From NCBI GenBank assembly GCA_023159155.1, contig JAJNNX010000013.1:620001-684000 (forward strand): 64,000 nucleotides of DNA, read 5' to 3'. This stretch comes from Ustulina deusta. Taxonomy: Eukaryota; Ascomycota; Sordariomycetes; Xylariales; Xylariaceae. The notes beneath the pieces are model-generated. The model worked only from the letters and a program-made list of their open reading frames with translations, was not told where the DNA came from and did no database searches. The position numbers and the translations under genes were made by a program. This document shows positions 1 through 11,805 of this stretch, piece by piece (the first letter of the stretch is position 1; the number at the start of each line of letters is the position of its first letter).

Positions 1-1
1 G

Positions 2-876
2 CGCATCGACGGTCGCGCCTTTGACCAGTTTCGAAAGCTTGACCTGAAGTTTGGCGACCAGTATGGAGTGGCCGACGTGACTTTGGGGAAGACAAGGTGA
101 CAGCACTTCTGGTTTGCGCGCGCGGCACGGCTCTGCGTTGGCTAACGAATGCGTACAGACTCCTCGCAAAGGTATCCGCCGAAGTGACCACGCCGTATAC
201 CGATCGACCGTTCGATGGCATCTTCACAATCACAACCGAGCTGAGCCCCATGGCGTCCCCTGCATTCGAAGTGAACAGGCCGACGGAGACCGAAGTCCTC
301 CTGTCCAGGTTGATCGAGAAGACGGTCCGTCGATCCAACGCCCTCGATCTCGAGTCATTGTGCCTTGTTGCGGGACAAAAGTGTTGGTCTATCCGAGTGG
401 ATCTCCATGTTCTCTCGCACGACGGCAACCTGATCGACCCGTCATGCTTGGCCGTGGTAGCGGCGCTGCGACATTTCAGAAAACCAGACATGAGCATGGA
501 AGGGGATACTGTGACCATCTACACACCGGCGGAGCGAGAGCCAGTGCCGCTTAGTTGGCTGCACTCGCCCTTCTGCGTTACATTCAGCTTCTACGGCGAA
601 AACGGAGGGATTGTGCTGGTCGATGCCAGTTTGTTAGAGGAGCAGCTACGAGTGAGCAGCTGCACTATCAGTCTTAACAAGCATGGAGAAATCTGTCAGG
701 TCGCCAAGCTAGGGGGTACACCGGTGGAAGCTATATCCCTGATACAATGTGCGAGCGCTGCTGTCACCAAGGTGAAGGAGTTCTCGACACTGGTCGATGC
801 GAAACTAGCCGACGACCTTCAGAGGAGAAATAAGGGAGGATTGATGGTGGAACTGTCTGCGGAAAATGAGAGGTAG
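2..876 (+). CDS. RRP45: Exosome complex subunit RRP45 (EXOSC9 type), 5' partial
   Basis: Ring subunit of the nuclear and cytoplasmic RNA exosome, a catalytically inactive RNase PH-fold protein that helps thread RNA to the exonucleases. Exons are 2-96 and 159-876. The 62-bp intron 97-158 has a GTGACA donor, a GCTAAC branch site and a TACAG acceptor. Joining them gives 270 residues opening with RIDGRAFDQFRKLDLKFGD and LGKTR, then LLAKVSAEV, the N-terminal signature of EXOSC9/Rrp45. The RNase PH fold follows (ESLCLVAGQKCWSIRVDLHV, then NLIDPSCLAVVAALRHF). The window edge removes roughly the first 20 residues. A frame starting with GTG at 97 only reads through the intron and is not a real start. 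Identity is recognised from family motifs; the splice model rests on frame continuity. Confidence 0.9.
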
Positions 877-1047
877 CATTCGTGGTGCCTATGAGTTGAT
901 AATAACAATAAAGATACCCAACATGTAGAAGCCAAATACCATGGAAGCTTCTTCTGAACAATCCTAACGCCTGCCCCAATGCCGCTCAATGCAAGCCCAG
1001 AACGCATTCGAATTCGATTAGAAAATTAGCGCCGCGTGATATGGTCT

Positions 1048-1781
1048 CTATCTCATGACAGGTGGTCTTGACTCCTTGTTCCATTTCACTCGAGACCTAA
1101 CCCAGTCGATAGCTTCCCGGACACCAGTCCCAGTTAGCGCGCTGATCGGTAGCACTCTCGAATCGCGAATGCTGGAAGCCTTTTCGCCCTCGAAGACCTT
1201 CTTGACGAGTCCCTCTTTTATCCTGACTACCTCGAGGCAATCCTCGCGGTCCTGTTTATTGGCAAGGATGAGCAGCGGCACACCTTCAGTTTCGGAGTTC
1301 TGCAAGACGTCCTCGAGGACCAGGCGACACTCGTCAAGGCGGCCGGAGCTGTCGTGCTCAATGTTGCCGTCGCCGATGTCAGTGCTGTCGATGATGAAGA
1401 CGATGGCATGACAGCTGGCGTAGTAGCTCTGCCATAGCTTGCGCAGGCTCAGCTGACCACCGACATCCCAGATCTTGAGGTACATGTCGGGGAGGGTGAG
1501 GGTCGAGACGTTCTGGCCGACGGTGGGCACGGTCTTCAGTTTAGGGTCTGGATGTTCGGGCAAGAAGAGCGACTTCGTCTGTTCATGGAAGGTTGTCTTG
1601 CCGGCGTTGTCGAGGCCGAGGAGGATGACGGAATATTCTGCCGCGATCCCAGGTTAGAACATGATGAAGCGCTGCGGGTAGATGGCAGTCGGGAATAATC
1701 GGCGGGCTCTGGAATGCGACGGCGCAACTAACCCTCTTTGCTGGTCGCAAGCCGGTACAGGCCTTTTGCTAAGTGGTACAT
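1048..1781 (-). CDS. ARL3: ARF-like small GTPase, ARL3/ARFRP1 type
   Basis: Golgi ARF-family GTPase; in yeast Arl3 and animal ARFRP1 it recruits Arl1 and golgins at the trans-Golgi. Exon 1 is 1733-1781 and exon 2 is 1048-1637. The intron 1638-1732 has a GTTAGT donor and a GGCAG acceptor. The 212-residue product begins MYHLAKGLYRLATSKEEYS, where ARFRP1 also carries a short MYxLxxGLY start with no glycine at position 2. That fits the known N-acetylation, rather than myristoylation, of this subfamily. GTPase motifs visible are GLDNAGKT (P-loop, about residues 24-31), WDVGGQ (switch II), LANKQD and ISALTGTGV. It is transcribed away from the membrane-protein gene to its right and convergently with RRP45. 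Confidence 0.92.
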
Positions 1782-2453
1782 GGTTGGGGGGGCACGCGGA
1801 CCATTGAATGCGAGGTTCGAGAAATGATAGCTTCGGGGCCGTGAAGAGTCAAGCTTCGCGATCGTGTCTCGAGATAGGGTATGTATTGTAAATGGTGAGT
1901 TTCGGTCAGGTTTGCCGGGGATGGCGGTTTCAAACGGCGATTCCTTGATTGGCACCCATTCACCAGTGGAAATGTGGTCCTGCTGGCTGTCCAGGTGCTT
2001 TTCAGATGTTTCGATAGAGGGGCTCAACCTGCTGCTGCAGTCTGCAATCTGCAGCCTACGGTGCAGGCATGCATGGTTTGCTAGCGTGTCATCGGTGCCC
2101 GTGTTCGCGGCTTGTGCGACGGGACTCTCTGCAAGGGAGACATGTCGTCATACTAGCCTCCGGCAAGGGACGGCGGGATCGACATAGGTATCCGACTCGC
2201 TTTCCTCGTCTTGCATCTCTGTTGCTTGTTTTCTACTCTGAGTAATTCTAGGTTTTAACCCGATTCTTTAAGTTCCATCTTGTACTCGTACTCGTTCTCA
2301 AAAGAGTAGCCTCGCATTCATGTGAATAAGGTACGGTAGGGATCGCACTATACGGGCATCTCCCTATGCCATGTGGCAGATACTCGCTACCAAGACTGCC
2401 ACGACCTCTACGTATACCTATTCCTACCGACTTGGATATCTCCATCTCTCAGA
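1782..2453. promoter_or_regulatory. Shared 5' region of ARL3 (-) and the membrane-protein gene (+)
   Basis: A 672-bp head-to-head intergenic region. An open frame on the minus strand runs in phase into the ARL3 start, but its upstream part resembles no ARF sequence, so it is taken as chance or 5' UTR. No other gene is seen. Confidence 0.5.
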
Positions 2454-4325
2454 ATGGCGCCAGTGCCTTTCATACATGCGGTCAGGTAATAAGAAAACCC
2501 AATGATTTATGTAAGGAGAGCAACAACATATCGACTGATCCCCGCACAGGTACCCTCCCTTGATACTCGCTGCAGGCCACCTCGCTTCCATAGTTTACTT
2601 GACATATGCTGTCAGTGACAGCTTATACACGTCGTATAAGTCATTGGGTCCTGTCTCGAACACGCGATCTCGCATCCGCCAGCGCAGGAGGTTGACGCCA
2701 TTGTTTCTCGGGCTCGCAATTACAGCATTTTTGGCAGCGATATACTGCTCTGCCAAGTATGTAACTCTATCATACCGAATCTGGGCTTATGAGCATGGCC
2801 TTGACATGGCACAACGGTATGGTCAACCGAGATGAGACAGCATGGAAGAGCGGCTGCATTCTAACATCGTCGCAGGCTCTTGGGTGAAGACGGGAGTTAT
2901 CTCGCAGATAACAAAACCTCGGGCCAGCTGCTGTACATTGCACAGTGGTTGAGTGATACGCCCATATACATTGACGCTCTCGAGATTGTTGCCGAGACCG
3001 CCCGTCGTTTCTGGTGGGCGCAACAGATTAATTTGGGCATAACAGCCTTCAGCGTAATGCTAGCGACCGAAGGTCGCCGTCGCAAAATTCCTCTACTGAC
3101 GGCCTTCCTCGCCCTGGCTCATTTAGTTAATCTATCTTTCGCTCAGAATCTCTTCTTTCTAGCCCTCCTATTCACGCCCTCACCATTGCCCGCAGGCGAC
3201 GGAGATCTCCAGCTGCCAGTTATACCACTGCCTACACCGACATGGACTCGCCTTCGCAACAAGTTGATACAGCCGAAACCGATCGGTTGGGTTCCTAATG
3301 TTACACTTTTCTACGGAGCCATAGCATTGAACTTTGGATTGACAGTGATTCTGCCCTACACGGCTGGAACATCTACCTTCTCGAAGGTGGCTTTCTTAGC
3401 TCGTGCTTCGAGTTTCTTGCCCATCCTTATCCCTAAGATCATACCAGTCCGCTGGGGGCGCATTCAGCAGCACCCACACGGCGCCTACGAATCACTCAAG
3501 AAGTTGTTTAGGTTTTTGTCAGCCGTCGCATTTGCATTGCATGCGAAAACGAGTCTCGTAGCGCTGCTTTCGAATGAGCCCAATTCACACTACCACCGAC
3601 ATAGCGCTCTGTTCCCCTGGGATGTAGATGAGCGGTCACGGTGGGAACGGAGCACCAACGCTGTGGGGAAAGTTCTCGGATCAAGATCCGAACACCCCGG
3701 AGTTGCCGCTGTGAGCTGGGATGTCCTCCTATGTGCGCTGAGTTTAGGTCTATGGGCAGCCGTCCGTGCCATCAATGTACGGGACATGATGAGCTCTTCT
3801 ATCCCCTTCTACAATTCCAACCTATCCAGCTTGGAGTGGACGAGTTCAAAAAAAGGAAGTCTCCGAAACGATGTCCCCGGTTTCCGAGAACCCAGCGAGG
3901 CGGAGTTGAATCAAGAGCAGGATAGCATCCATGAACGGGAACACGATATGAAGCCTCGTGCGCGACAGCGAATAGGCAGCGCGACGAACTCGAGCGTGAC
4001 AAGTGAGGATGCCCACGCACCCTATTCCCCTCCGAAGCGGCGACGTGGCCGCCCCCGGAAGACAACGCAAGCCGCCGCGGATGGCACAGAAAAGGAGACG
4101 TCACTAATACCTCGAGCCCCGCGGCGATCGCAGCCCAGAGAGGCAGAGGAGGACAACGCCTACATACCGACCCCCGCGACCGCCAGATCGACGCTTGAAG
4201 GCGACGAGCCTCCTCCGCAGGACCTCGACTGGGAGTCTGCGTCGCTCATCTGGGGCCTCGCTGCACTTGGCGGTCTAGCCTCTGCCTGCGCCGGCGTTTT
4301 CGGCGGGGAATGCATTTCCAGGTGA
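2454..4325 (+). CDS. Polytopic membrane protein with a C-terminal AT-hook, function unknown
   Basis: Exons are 2454-2485, 2550-2816 and 2876-4325. Introns are 2486-2549 and 2817-2875, the second with a CTAAC branch site; the product is 582 residues. The start is the ATG opening MAPVPFIHAVRYPPLILAAG, chosen because its exon splices in frame into exon 2. I count about eight hydrophobic helices in the first 330 residues and one more at the extreme C-terminus (IWGLAALGGLASACAG). Between them lies a long, hydrophilic, acidic and serine-rich region. It holds KRRRGRPRK near residues 487-493, a canonical AT-hook core (RGRP). I do not recognise the family. An inner-nuclear-membrane or chromatin-tethering role is possible but is only inference. 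Confidence 0.75.
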
Positions 4326-4388
4326 CGATGACGAAGACCACGTCAGACTGTACGCATAAGGGACGATACAATTGGAGTTGGGCCGTTG

Positions 4389-4419
<31 letters not shown>

Positions 4420-5560
4420 TTTCGATGATTATCTTCTTCCGGCGTTATCTAGGGGTTAAGCAAGTCGACAGACACGGCACGTGACGGGACGGAACAGGAC
4501 TGGAAAAGGCAAAATAGCGAACAGGGCTACGGAGGGCAGTACACAGGGAAGCACATGGCATGAATATGGAACAGCAGGGTCAGAGGCAAATATGTCTATC
4601 TGTCCATCTATCAATCATGAACTGGCCGCGTTTTCCGACAGGAGGATAATGGAAGAGGGCAAAGGGAGTTCTGGTGTTCCCAGCAGCCGCCGGTTTGCTT
4701 GCTTGCTTGCTTGTTTGCTTTCATTTTATCTACGACCCGTGGACAGGTTTTATTTATCATAAACCCCAGTATTTTGAATGTTGCACAACAAACTCGCCAG
4801 ATAGGAAACTCACATCGTTATCTGCCTGACTTGATCTTCGGTGGGCAATAATACATTGCTTCATTCACATCACGGGCGCGTAGTTTATGAGATACAAGCT
4901 TCTGGTAGAACACATCTGAAGCTCACACTAGAGAGGCAGATCATGCGAAACAGGAGCCCAAGTTTATAGTGTACAATAAGTTTCCATTGGATTGTGAATC
5001 TTGATATCGTCTCTAACCCATTAACATTATATATCCTACCCAGCGTAGCCTAACCCCATACAATGAAGCCAGCAAAGCACAACCTTTCGTCGAAGGCGGC
5101 TATAGGTCTATAGATAGTGGTAGTAGCTAGCCCTGATATGCTGAAAAGGCATAATCCATACAACTCCATCCATTAGATAAGTAGGCAGACAGGGAGGTTA
5201 GAAAACCGTCGATTCGTATCGCCGTATCACCGTACCGCCTGCTGGCTTGCAATATGCTATGTAGCAAACGAGAGAGCCTTTCCACCTCGCCAGATGGCTC
5301 TCGAGATGTATTCATCATTAGAATGTGCTCATGCAATTTCTGCTCTGAGTCTTTCAAGTAGGACGCCGATACACGCAACGCGATGCCTATGCTAGTTGCT
5401 CGTTCTATGTCTCTTTCGTATGAAAACCGTGTTGAAGCCGACTGGAATTCCCACAGTCGATTTACCCTATGCCGTCCGTTTGTCGTTTGAAAAGCGAAAA
5501 ATCGAAAATCAAGTCGCCATTACCTCTATGCATTAAAATCTCACGCACGCTATGCTATAC
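4326..5560. other. Intergenic region with a CT microsatellite
   Basis: Convergent 3' flanks of the membrane-protein gene and the CAS1-like gene. A (CT)n run lies at about 4389-4420 and short GCTT repeats at about 4697-4715. The frame at 4481-4762 has no family features. No RNA gene is seen. Confidence 0.5.
4389..4420. repeat. CT dinucleotide microsatellite
   Basis: Nearly pure CT run 3' of the membrane-protein gene. Confidence 0.9.
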
Positions 5561-8096
5561 CTACGTGTAAATGAGATTGCCGACCCATAATGCAACTAGG
5601 AACACTAGGAACCCGAGCTCAGAGAGCGTACTCGCTAATGTGCGTGTGGCACGATGTGTGAGTGCTGCCATTCCGATGAACAGCGTGGTGATTAGGGCTT
5701 TCTCAATGAGAAAGAAGGGGAACGACGCATTTTCGAAGCCACCCAGAGTTAATCGGGCAGTTGCATCGCCACCCAGCCAAATGTGGTATTGCAAGACATA
5801 CGTCTCGAGAGAGATGCGGCCAAGCGCTGCTGGTATGGCGAGGAACACCTTTTGCGCTGGTGTATATAGATTGCGAAGCGTGACAAAAGCCAGCACAGGG
5901 ATCCACGAAATATACGGATGTGCAGCATTGTAAGACTGCTTTGAGGAGAGGCCCCACTGCGTGAAAAACAGGAAAAGCGCCAACCCTGCCGAACAAATTA
6001 CCCAAAACCGGGGGCGGCCCGAGTCAAATAAGTGAGGAGACCCCTTGGTTGTGAAAACCTCTCGTGCATCGGTCAATGTCGCCGTGTGGACAAGACTTGC
6101 TACAGTGACACCGACGAAGACGATGTATCGATCTAATGCGAGGCGGAAGCGCAGTTCCTGTACATCAAAAGACATTCGGAAGACTGTGCCAAGAATGTCT
6201 GTTACCATTTCCAGAAAGCCAGGGGTTGTGATCAACATGCTGGTGAAACTAGCCGTTACCAGCACCTTCATACCGAGCGGCCACGGATCGTAGTTGCTTT
6301 CCTGCAATGTTCGGAGCATTATATATATAACCAGATAGTAGAATGTAACTGCGGGGGCAAAATAGTAGGAGCTGTAGCTCGTGCCCATCATGAAGGGGAG
6401 TAGAGCGCTCAAGGCGTTGATGCGAAAGAGAACCACAGCTACCCGCTTGAAAGAATAGTCGCCCGTTCTCAAAAGATACAGTGTGTGGCCGTATGCGGAC
6501 AGAAAGAAGTACATTGATATGAGCACTCTGACGAGCTTGTACACCCACAGCGTTTGAGAAGCATAGTTGAAGTGATAGAGAAGAATGATCCCTTGCATCA
6601 GGCCCTTGATTTCGTCGGTTTGAGCTCTCGAGAGGAATTTGTTTTCCTCGTTAGTATTTGCAATTTCTTTCTTCGAGTCCTTGACAGTCGACCACGGTAT
6701 CTCGCTTGTTGATTCAACGAGCTTGTGCAACACAGAAGAGCTGCCCACTAGCCATATCAAGCAGATGACAATGAAGGCGCCCTGGTGATAATGACGCTCC
6801 AGTTTACTAAACTGGAGAGTCCCATCACACAGCCAACACCAAGCTACTGTAACAAGGATGTCTCGGGTTGCCGTGAGAAGCTCAGGTCGGATAAATTTTG
6901 GCATGGATTTTGGTGTGTATAACATAACGGCGCACAAGAAAATTAAGGCAAGGTTGAATAAGTAATTCGAGGGTTCCTGAATGCAGCATGTGCCTTTGAA
7001 AGAACGGTCCTCCAAAACAGCCGGGTTGTTGCAGTGGGAGTTGAGTACAATATCAATCTTGAGATCGGCTATGTTGTCCTCCACATGTAAACTATCACTG
7101 TCGAAAGACTGGCCTGATTCTTGCATCATTCGGTTGAAGGCCCAAACCACATGAGACGTCTGGTTTGAGGGTAAGTGAGAGAGATAATCGTTCATCTTAT
7201 CGATACGTTCGGGCGTGATCGTCTCGGTGCGCTTGTTAGATAGCGCACTATAGGCCGGTTCTTGGACTGGAGTTAGCAATATGTGGTTTGGTACAGATCT
7301 GTATCCTTCATTTCTGTTCGGTAATGCAGATAGTGAGCTGCTCCTTGTGGTACTCGCCTCCGAGGCTAACGATAAATACCACGAGATCGAGTTGATTCCG
7401 TCCTTGAATAGGGTCATGTAATCATCTCCGCCGTAGCGAGCCGCCCATAAGCCAGGAGAGCCTAGTACTATGAGGGCTGGGGATTGTTCCTCCTTCTTCA
7501 CCAGAGCCGATTTCCGCGGGGAGGTAGGCAGCGTGTAAAAAGCTTCAAGTGTGTCTTTCAATGTAGTCGAATTTAACCATGGATCCCAGATGAACTCCAG
7601 CTTAACACCCTCGGCATTAAACGAAAGGTCTCTGTGCTTTTCATCCGCCGCGATGATCTCCTTCAGCTCGGCTGCGGCTAACTTGGGATCAAGTTTCCTG
7701 GCGGCGGCCCAGAAAATTTGTCGAATGGTAGAATCTCCAGCTAGGACGAATTTGCGACCAACTAAACAGTCGTGTATGGCACCACTCGAGTATTCAACCA
7801 TGCGACAACCGTTCGGTTCCCATTTCTGCGCGTCGTGCGGACTGTCGGCCGCAGGCGACCATGTTCCATCGGTTAATAGTGCGCGACATCTGTTCGGGTC
7901 TTCTTGACCTGCTGTCATGTCAGTAAAGTCACGGGGAAATGCCAAGACCACCCGCGGCGCGAGGAAGGAGAAGGATCAAGACTGTACCAACTATGAACCT
8001 CTGGAATGTTGTCCAGAGCAAGAGGAGGAAGAGGGTAGTATACGTGACGCTGCTAAGGGGATGCCAAGAGGCAGCGAATCTCCGGAGTTGTGTCAT
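5561..8096 (-). CDS. CAS1/CASD1-type polysaccharide O-acetyltransferase
   Basis: Golgi-type multipass enzyme that O-acetylates glycans; relatives are Cryptococcus Cas1 (capsule O-acetylation) and animal CASD1 (sialate O-acetyltransferase). Exon 1 is 7988-8096 and exon 2 is 5561-7908. The 79-bp intron has a GTACAG donor, a CTGAC branch site and an AGCAG acceptor; the product is 818 residues. Exon 1 supplies a type II signal anchor (TYTTLFLLLLWTTF, near residues 18-31) that the long exon alone lacks, which is why this start is preferred. The luminal PC-esterase domain shows the conserved Cys and Trp spacing and the catalytic motif LAGDSTIRQIF with GDS at about residues 94-96. A DIVLNSHC segment is a candidate for the Asp/His part of the triad. 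About ten or more membrane helices fill the C-terminal half. Acceptor polymer unknown. Confidence 0.88.
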
Positions 8097-11000
8097 GAAG
8101 GTGGACGTAGGATGGCCGAATCTCCTTCATCTGATGAGTTGAAGTGCAATTGAAGCTTCACCAGGATGGAGAGAATCGGCTGACGACGGCGACGACGACA
8201 GCGACGACGACGACAGTCACAACAACAGCGAGATTTTGAAATGACTGATAGAGGCTGGATGGGGAAAGGGGGGAAACAGAGAGATAAGCGTGTGACCAGG
8301 GGGGCGTGTGGTTCAGGTTCAGGGTCCAAATCTGCGATGCAATCCTATTCCTCGTTGGATCGACTCGGTTGGGATGGACAGCGAGATGGTACACTGCAGG
8401 GAGCGGGATCTTGTTCCACGACGACCACTTACAAGGGTAGCAAGCGGGGGACGGTGCTCTGTTTTCCCTCGCCTTTTACATGCGAGTAGTACGCCCGGGA
8501 AAGGTCCCCTGGTCGAGATGGCTTCTTGATGAGTGAGCAGAGGAAGCGACTTCGAGGGAAAGCGGCAGTAGGAGACTAAGTAGGTATATGATAATCCACT
8601 AGGTAGCAATATGGTAATGTTGGTGGAGAGGGCAGTTCAAGAGGATTTCGAAGACGCCTGCTGTACGTACGGTAGTGTAGTGTACCGCACCCGCCGCCCT
8701 AGGAACAGGGAGTAGGTATAAGGAGCCGGAGGCGGTAGTCTAGTGTAGTATCGCTTGGCTTGTAGGAGACATGACCTACTTTTACAGGGGGAGGAACATT
8801 GGGACTGCATAGCTTTGTCTTGGCAGGCATGGGTACCATGGGTGCGGACCCTTCGGACTTCCAATCTTTGTGACTTTGGGCAGTGAAAGTTCGCTTCTCG
8901 CTTCTGATTTACCATTTTTAACAGGGACGTAGGTACCTACTACGCTACATGTGTGTATTAATGAATTTGTCCTAGTACACTACTATCTACCTACCTACCT
9001 AGTGTAGGGACTCAAGCATGTATACTCCCTACATGTAGTGTAAGACCATCAATTACCCAAGGCAAGTCAAGAATATCATTTCGTAAATACTACACTACAG
9101 CACAAGTGCGCCTGCTCGAGTGTATGTATGTTTACCTAGGTATGTTCACATAGGCTGTGTATGGGTACAAATATCATAGTGTACACAGCAAGTAGAATTT
9201 CCCTGGTCTTTAAAGATCTGGGGTTCCCTACACTAACTGCAACATATTTTCTATCTCGGTTACCTCACTGCGAGGTAGTGGGCTTACGCTACATGGAGTG
9301 AGGTGCAAGGATGACAGTAGGTGCCTTGTTTGTGGCCTTGACAGATGCGACAATTTGCGTTTTTTTGAAGCGGTCGAGATTGCAGACCTGCAATATAACT
9401 TGCAGGCTATATAAGGTGTATTGTCACTCACACCCAGGTGTACAGCAGCAGGTACTCGGACTGGAAACAACGGTTAATACGTATACATCTTATTGCCCGC
9501 AGCACTATCAATAGGTGCTTAGTGTATTCGCTCACTCAAGCTGCGGAAGCATTTTTGTCACGTTTGTAAACCAGTCTAATACTCAGCAACAACCATTGAT
9601 GGAACTCAGTTACAACTCAGCTATGCATCTCATCATCTTTGACCAATTTGGAAGAGAAGGTGGGTGAGGTCCAATGCCGCCAGTCCTTAGGTACCTACAG
9701 CAGCACCTATCAATCATGATGCTTCGATTTGATACTATGTAGGTATATCTCGTGATACCATACCGCTGTACGTCTGCAGGTGCTGTCCAATAGTGTACTT
9801 ACCTACTGGTAGGTAGTAACAGTAATAAAGCCCTGCAGGTTCAGCATTCCGGGGTCACGTACCATCATTTATGCTGTAGTGGTTGTCAATGCTGAATGGT
9901 CAATCAGTTTCGAGCCATCTGTAATGTCAGGCCACCGTATTGCACATTCTGTAAAATAGTCTGTTGAAATCAGTTAACTATCCAATGGATTAAGGCAGTC
10001 AGTTAGTCAAGTGCCAGGTTGCCTCTTAGGTGATTCAAGGCCAAGCCAAGCGATATTCTTTAAAGCCTTGTCCCCAGAATTATTAGGCTGGTGAGTTGGT
10101 TCCACTACACTAATATCTAGTGTACGTGATGCGTGAACAACACGGATACGCGGATGCGTATAAGTCCCGCAAAACCTACACGCGCACTTGCTTCTGGTAC
10201 CTACGCATAGTCCTGTACGCCCGCTCCATGACAAATTCCACCAAGATGGCGCTACCTATGACATCTACGAATAGGTACGGATACGGCGCAGTCGGTATGG
10301 TGAAATCCATAGAAAATATAAGATCTGTAACGCCGGTTCATAACCACCAAGCCTACACGACTAGGTACAATACCTAACCATGGACTATGTTTACGTGTAT
10401 TTAGTGTACACGTATTAAGTAGTCGGCATCGCATAGAATCACAACCTTCCGACCCGATATTGCCGTCCAGTCTCCATTTTATTCCAGTTCCTGACGATCG
10501 ATTCTGCTGGTGAGTTCCTGGGCGGCCTCTGTAGGTGGATCGTTTTAAAATTAAGCTCTGCGAGCGGCTTCTTGGCAAATATAGCTTCTGACCGCCCACC
10601 CCACTGCGTTAGTATGGTTCCACTTATGAATAAATCCTACAAGGTACTTCTCTCCCTCTCCTGATTTGAGTATACTACGTAGAGATCATCACGGGAGTTA
10701 AGTTTTGTTTGCAATTTCTGTGCCGCAATTGCTAGTTCATGATCTTAGTGGCACCATGACCTCACTTAATGCAAGGATAATGACCAACAAAAAGAGGTGT
10801 GGGTTGCCTAAAGACATATGGTGTATCCCTATAAGGCTCTAGACTACCTAGCCTAGTGTAGTTGTTCTACCAGAAATTATTAGAAGGGACCGATACGTCA
10901 CCGTGCACTCCTTGTGGGACTATCAATCAGGTACCAATACATACACAAGGAACACAAGAGTACCGAGTGTAATGTGGCGAACGCATTGTGGCTGATGTGG

Positions 11001-11805
11001 CTGATCGCACAGATTGTGTTAAATTCTGCTGCTGATAACAAAGACGACACCTTCACCAACTGATTGGAGATTCTCAAAAGACAAATATCATCACAGCATA
11101 CTCACAGCTACCTCCCTGTCTTCGAACTACCACGTAAAAATACCCATCTAGCAGAGACCAGTACCTGGCTTCGTCCCGCTAGTAGAGAGTTGCCAGACAC
11201 GCAGGCATACTTCAAGTATCCAGGTTCCTGCCACAACTCAAAGAGGTCACGACTAGAAACAGCCTTGAAGGCATGGGCACAGTTGGAGACACACAAAGGG
11301 CTTTGTGTATTTTTCCCTCCCTTTTTTTCGCAAAAATATTCAATAATTCTGTCAGTCTTCTGCCATGCTCGGTCAGGTTTGCTCTATCCCTTGATCTTGA
11401 GCCGGCTACCCTTTTCATTCATGACAAGTGCGTACGAGACTAGAGTAACTACAGCGATCTTTGAGTACGGAATCTAGTTGGCCATTTGGTGTCGAGGTCT
11501 CCGTAATTTATCGTTTGTCACATCAGTTTCAACCAATTTGTACTCAGTGTCATTCATACACAACTCGTATTTGAGGTTGGTCGACTTGTTTCTCCTTGTC
11601 TATACCTATTCACAACTAGCTTTAGAAAGTATATGGGATTGAGCATGAGCACATTCTCTATTTCGATAATTCAGTATTGGTTATAGCCCTAAATAGAGAT
11701 ATTCCAAAGGAGGCAAAAGCAGACAACGCCTAGCATTCTACGATTGATACTTCTATGAAACGTGCCACTCTCGTCATGTTAAGCGATCCCGACCAAAACT
11801 ATGCC
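8097..11805. other. 3.7-kb gene-poor region with GGTACCTA motifs
   Basis: Holds the 5' flank of the CAS1-like gene, including an impure CGA-type trinucleotide run at about 8184-8215, and the 3' flank of carboxypeptidase Y. From about 8930 to 10400 the sequence is littered with short TACCTACCTA / AGGTACCT words. Open frames here (for example 11064-11477) show no family features, splice structure or codon pattern I would trust. Confidence 0.5.

Noticed and set aside
97..158. RRP45 frame starting with GTG at 97 as a complete gene
   Set aside because: These bases are a canonical intron (GTGACA donor, GCTAAC branch, TACAG acceptor); the true exon 1 lies upstream in another frame.
4481..4762. 93-codon plus-strand frame
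   Set aside because: Low-complexity composition from GCTT repeats, no family match and no splice context.
11064..11477. 137-codon plus-strand frame
   Set aside because: No recognisable motif, irregular composition, and a similar frame on the other strand; probably chance.
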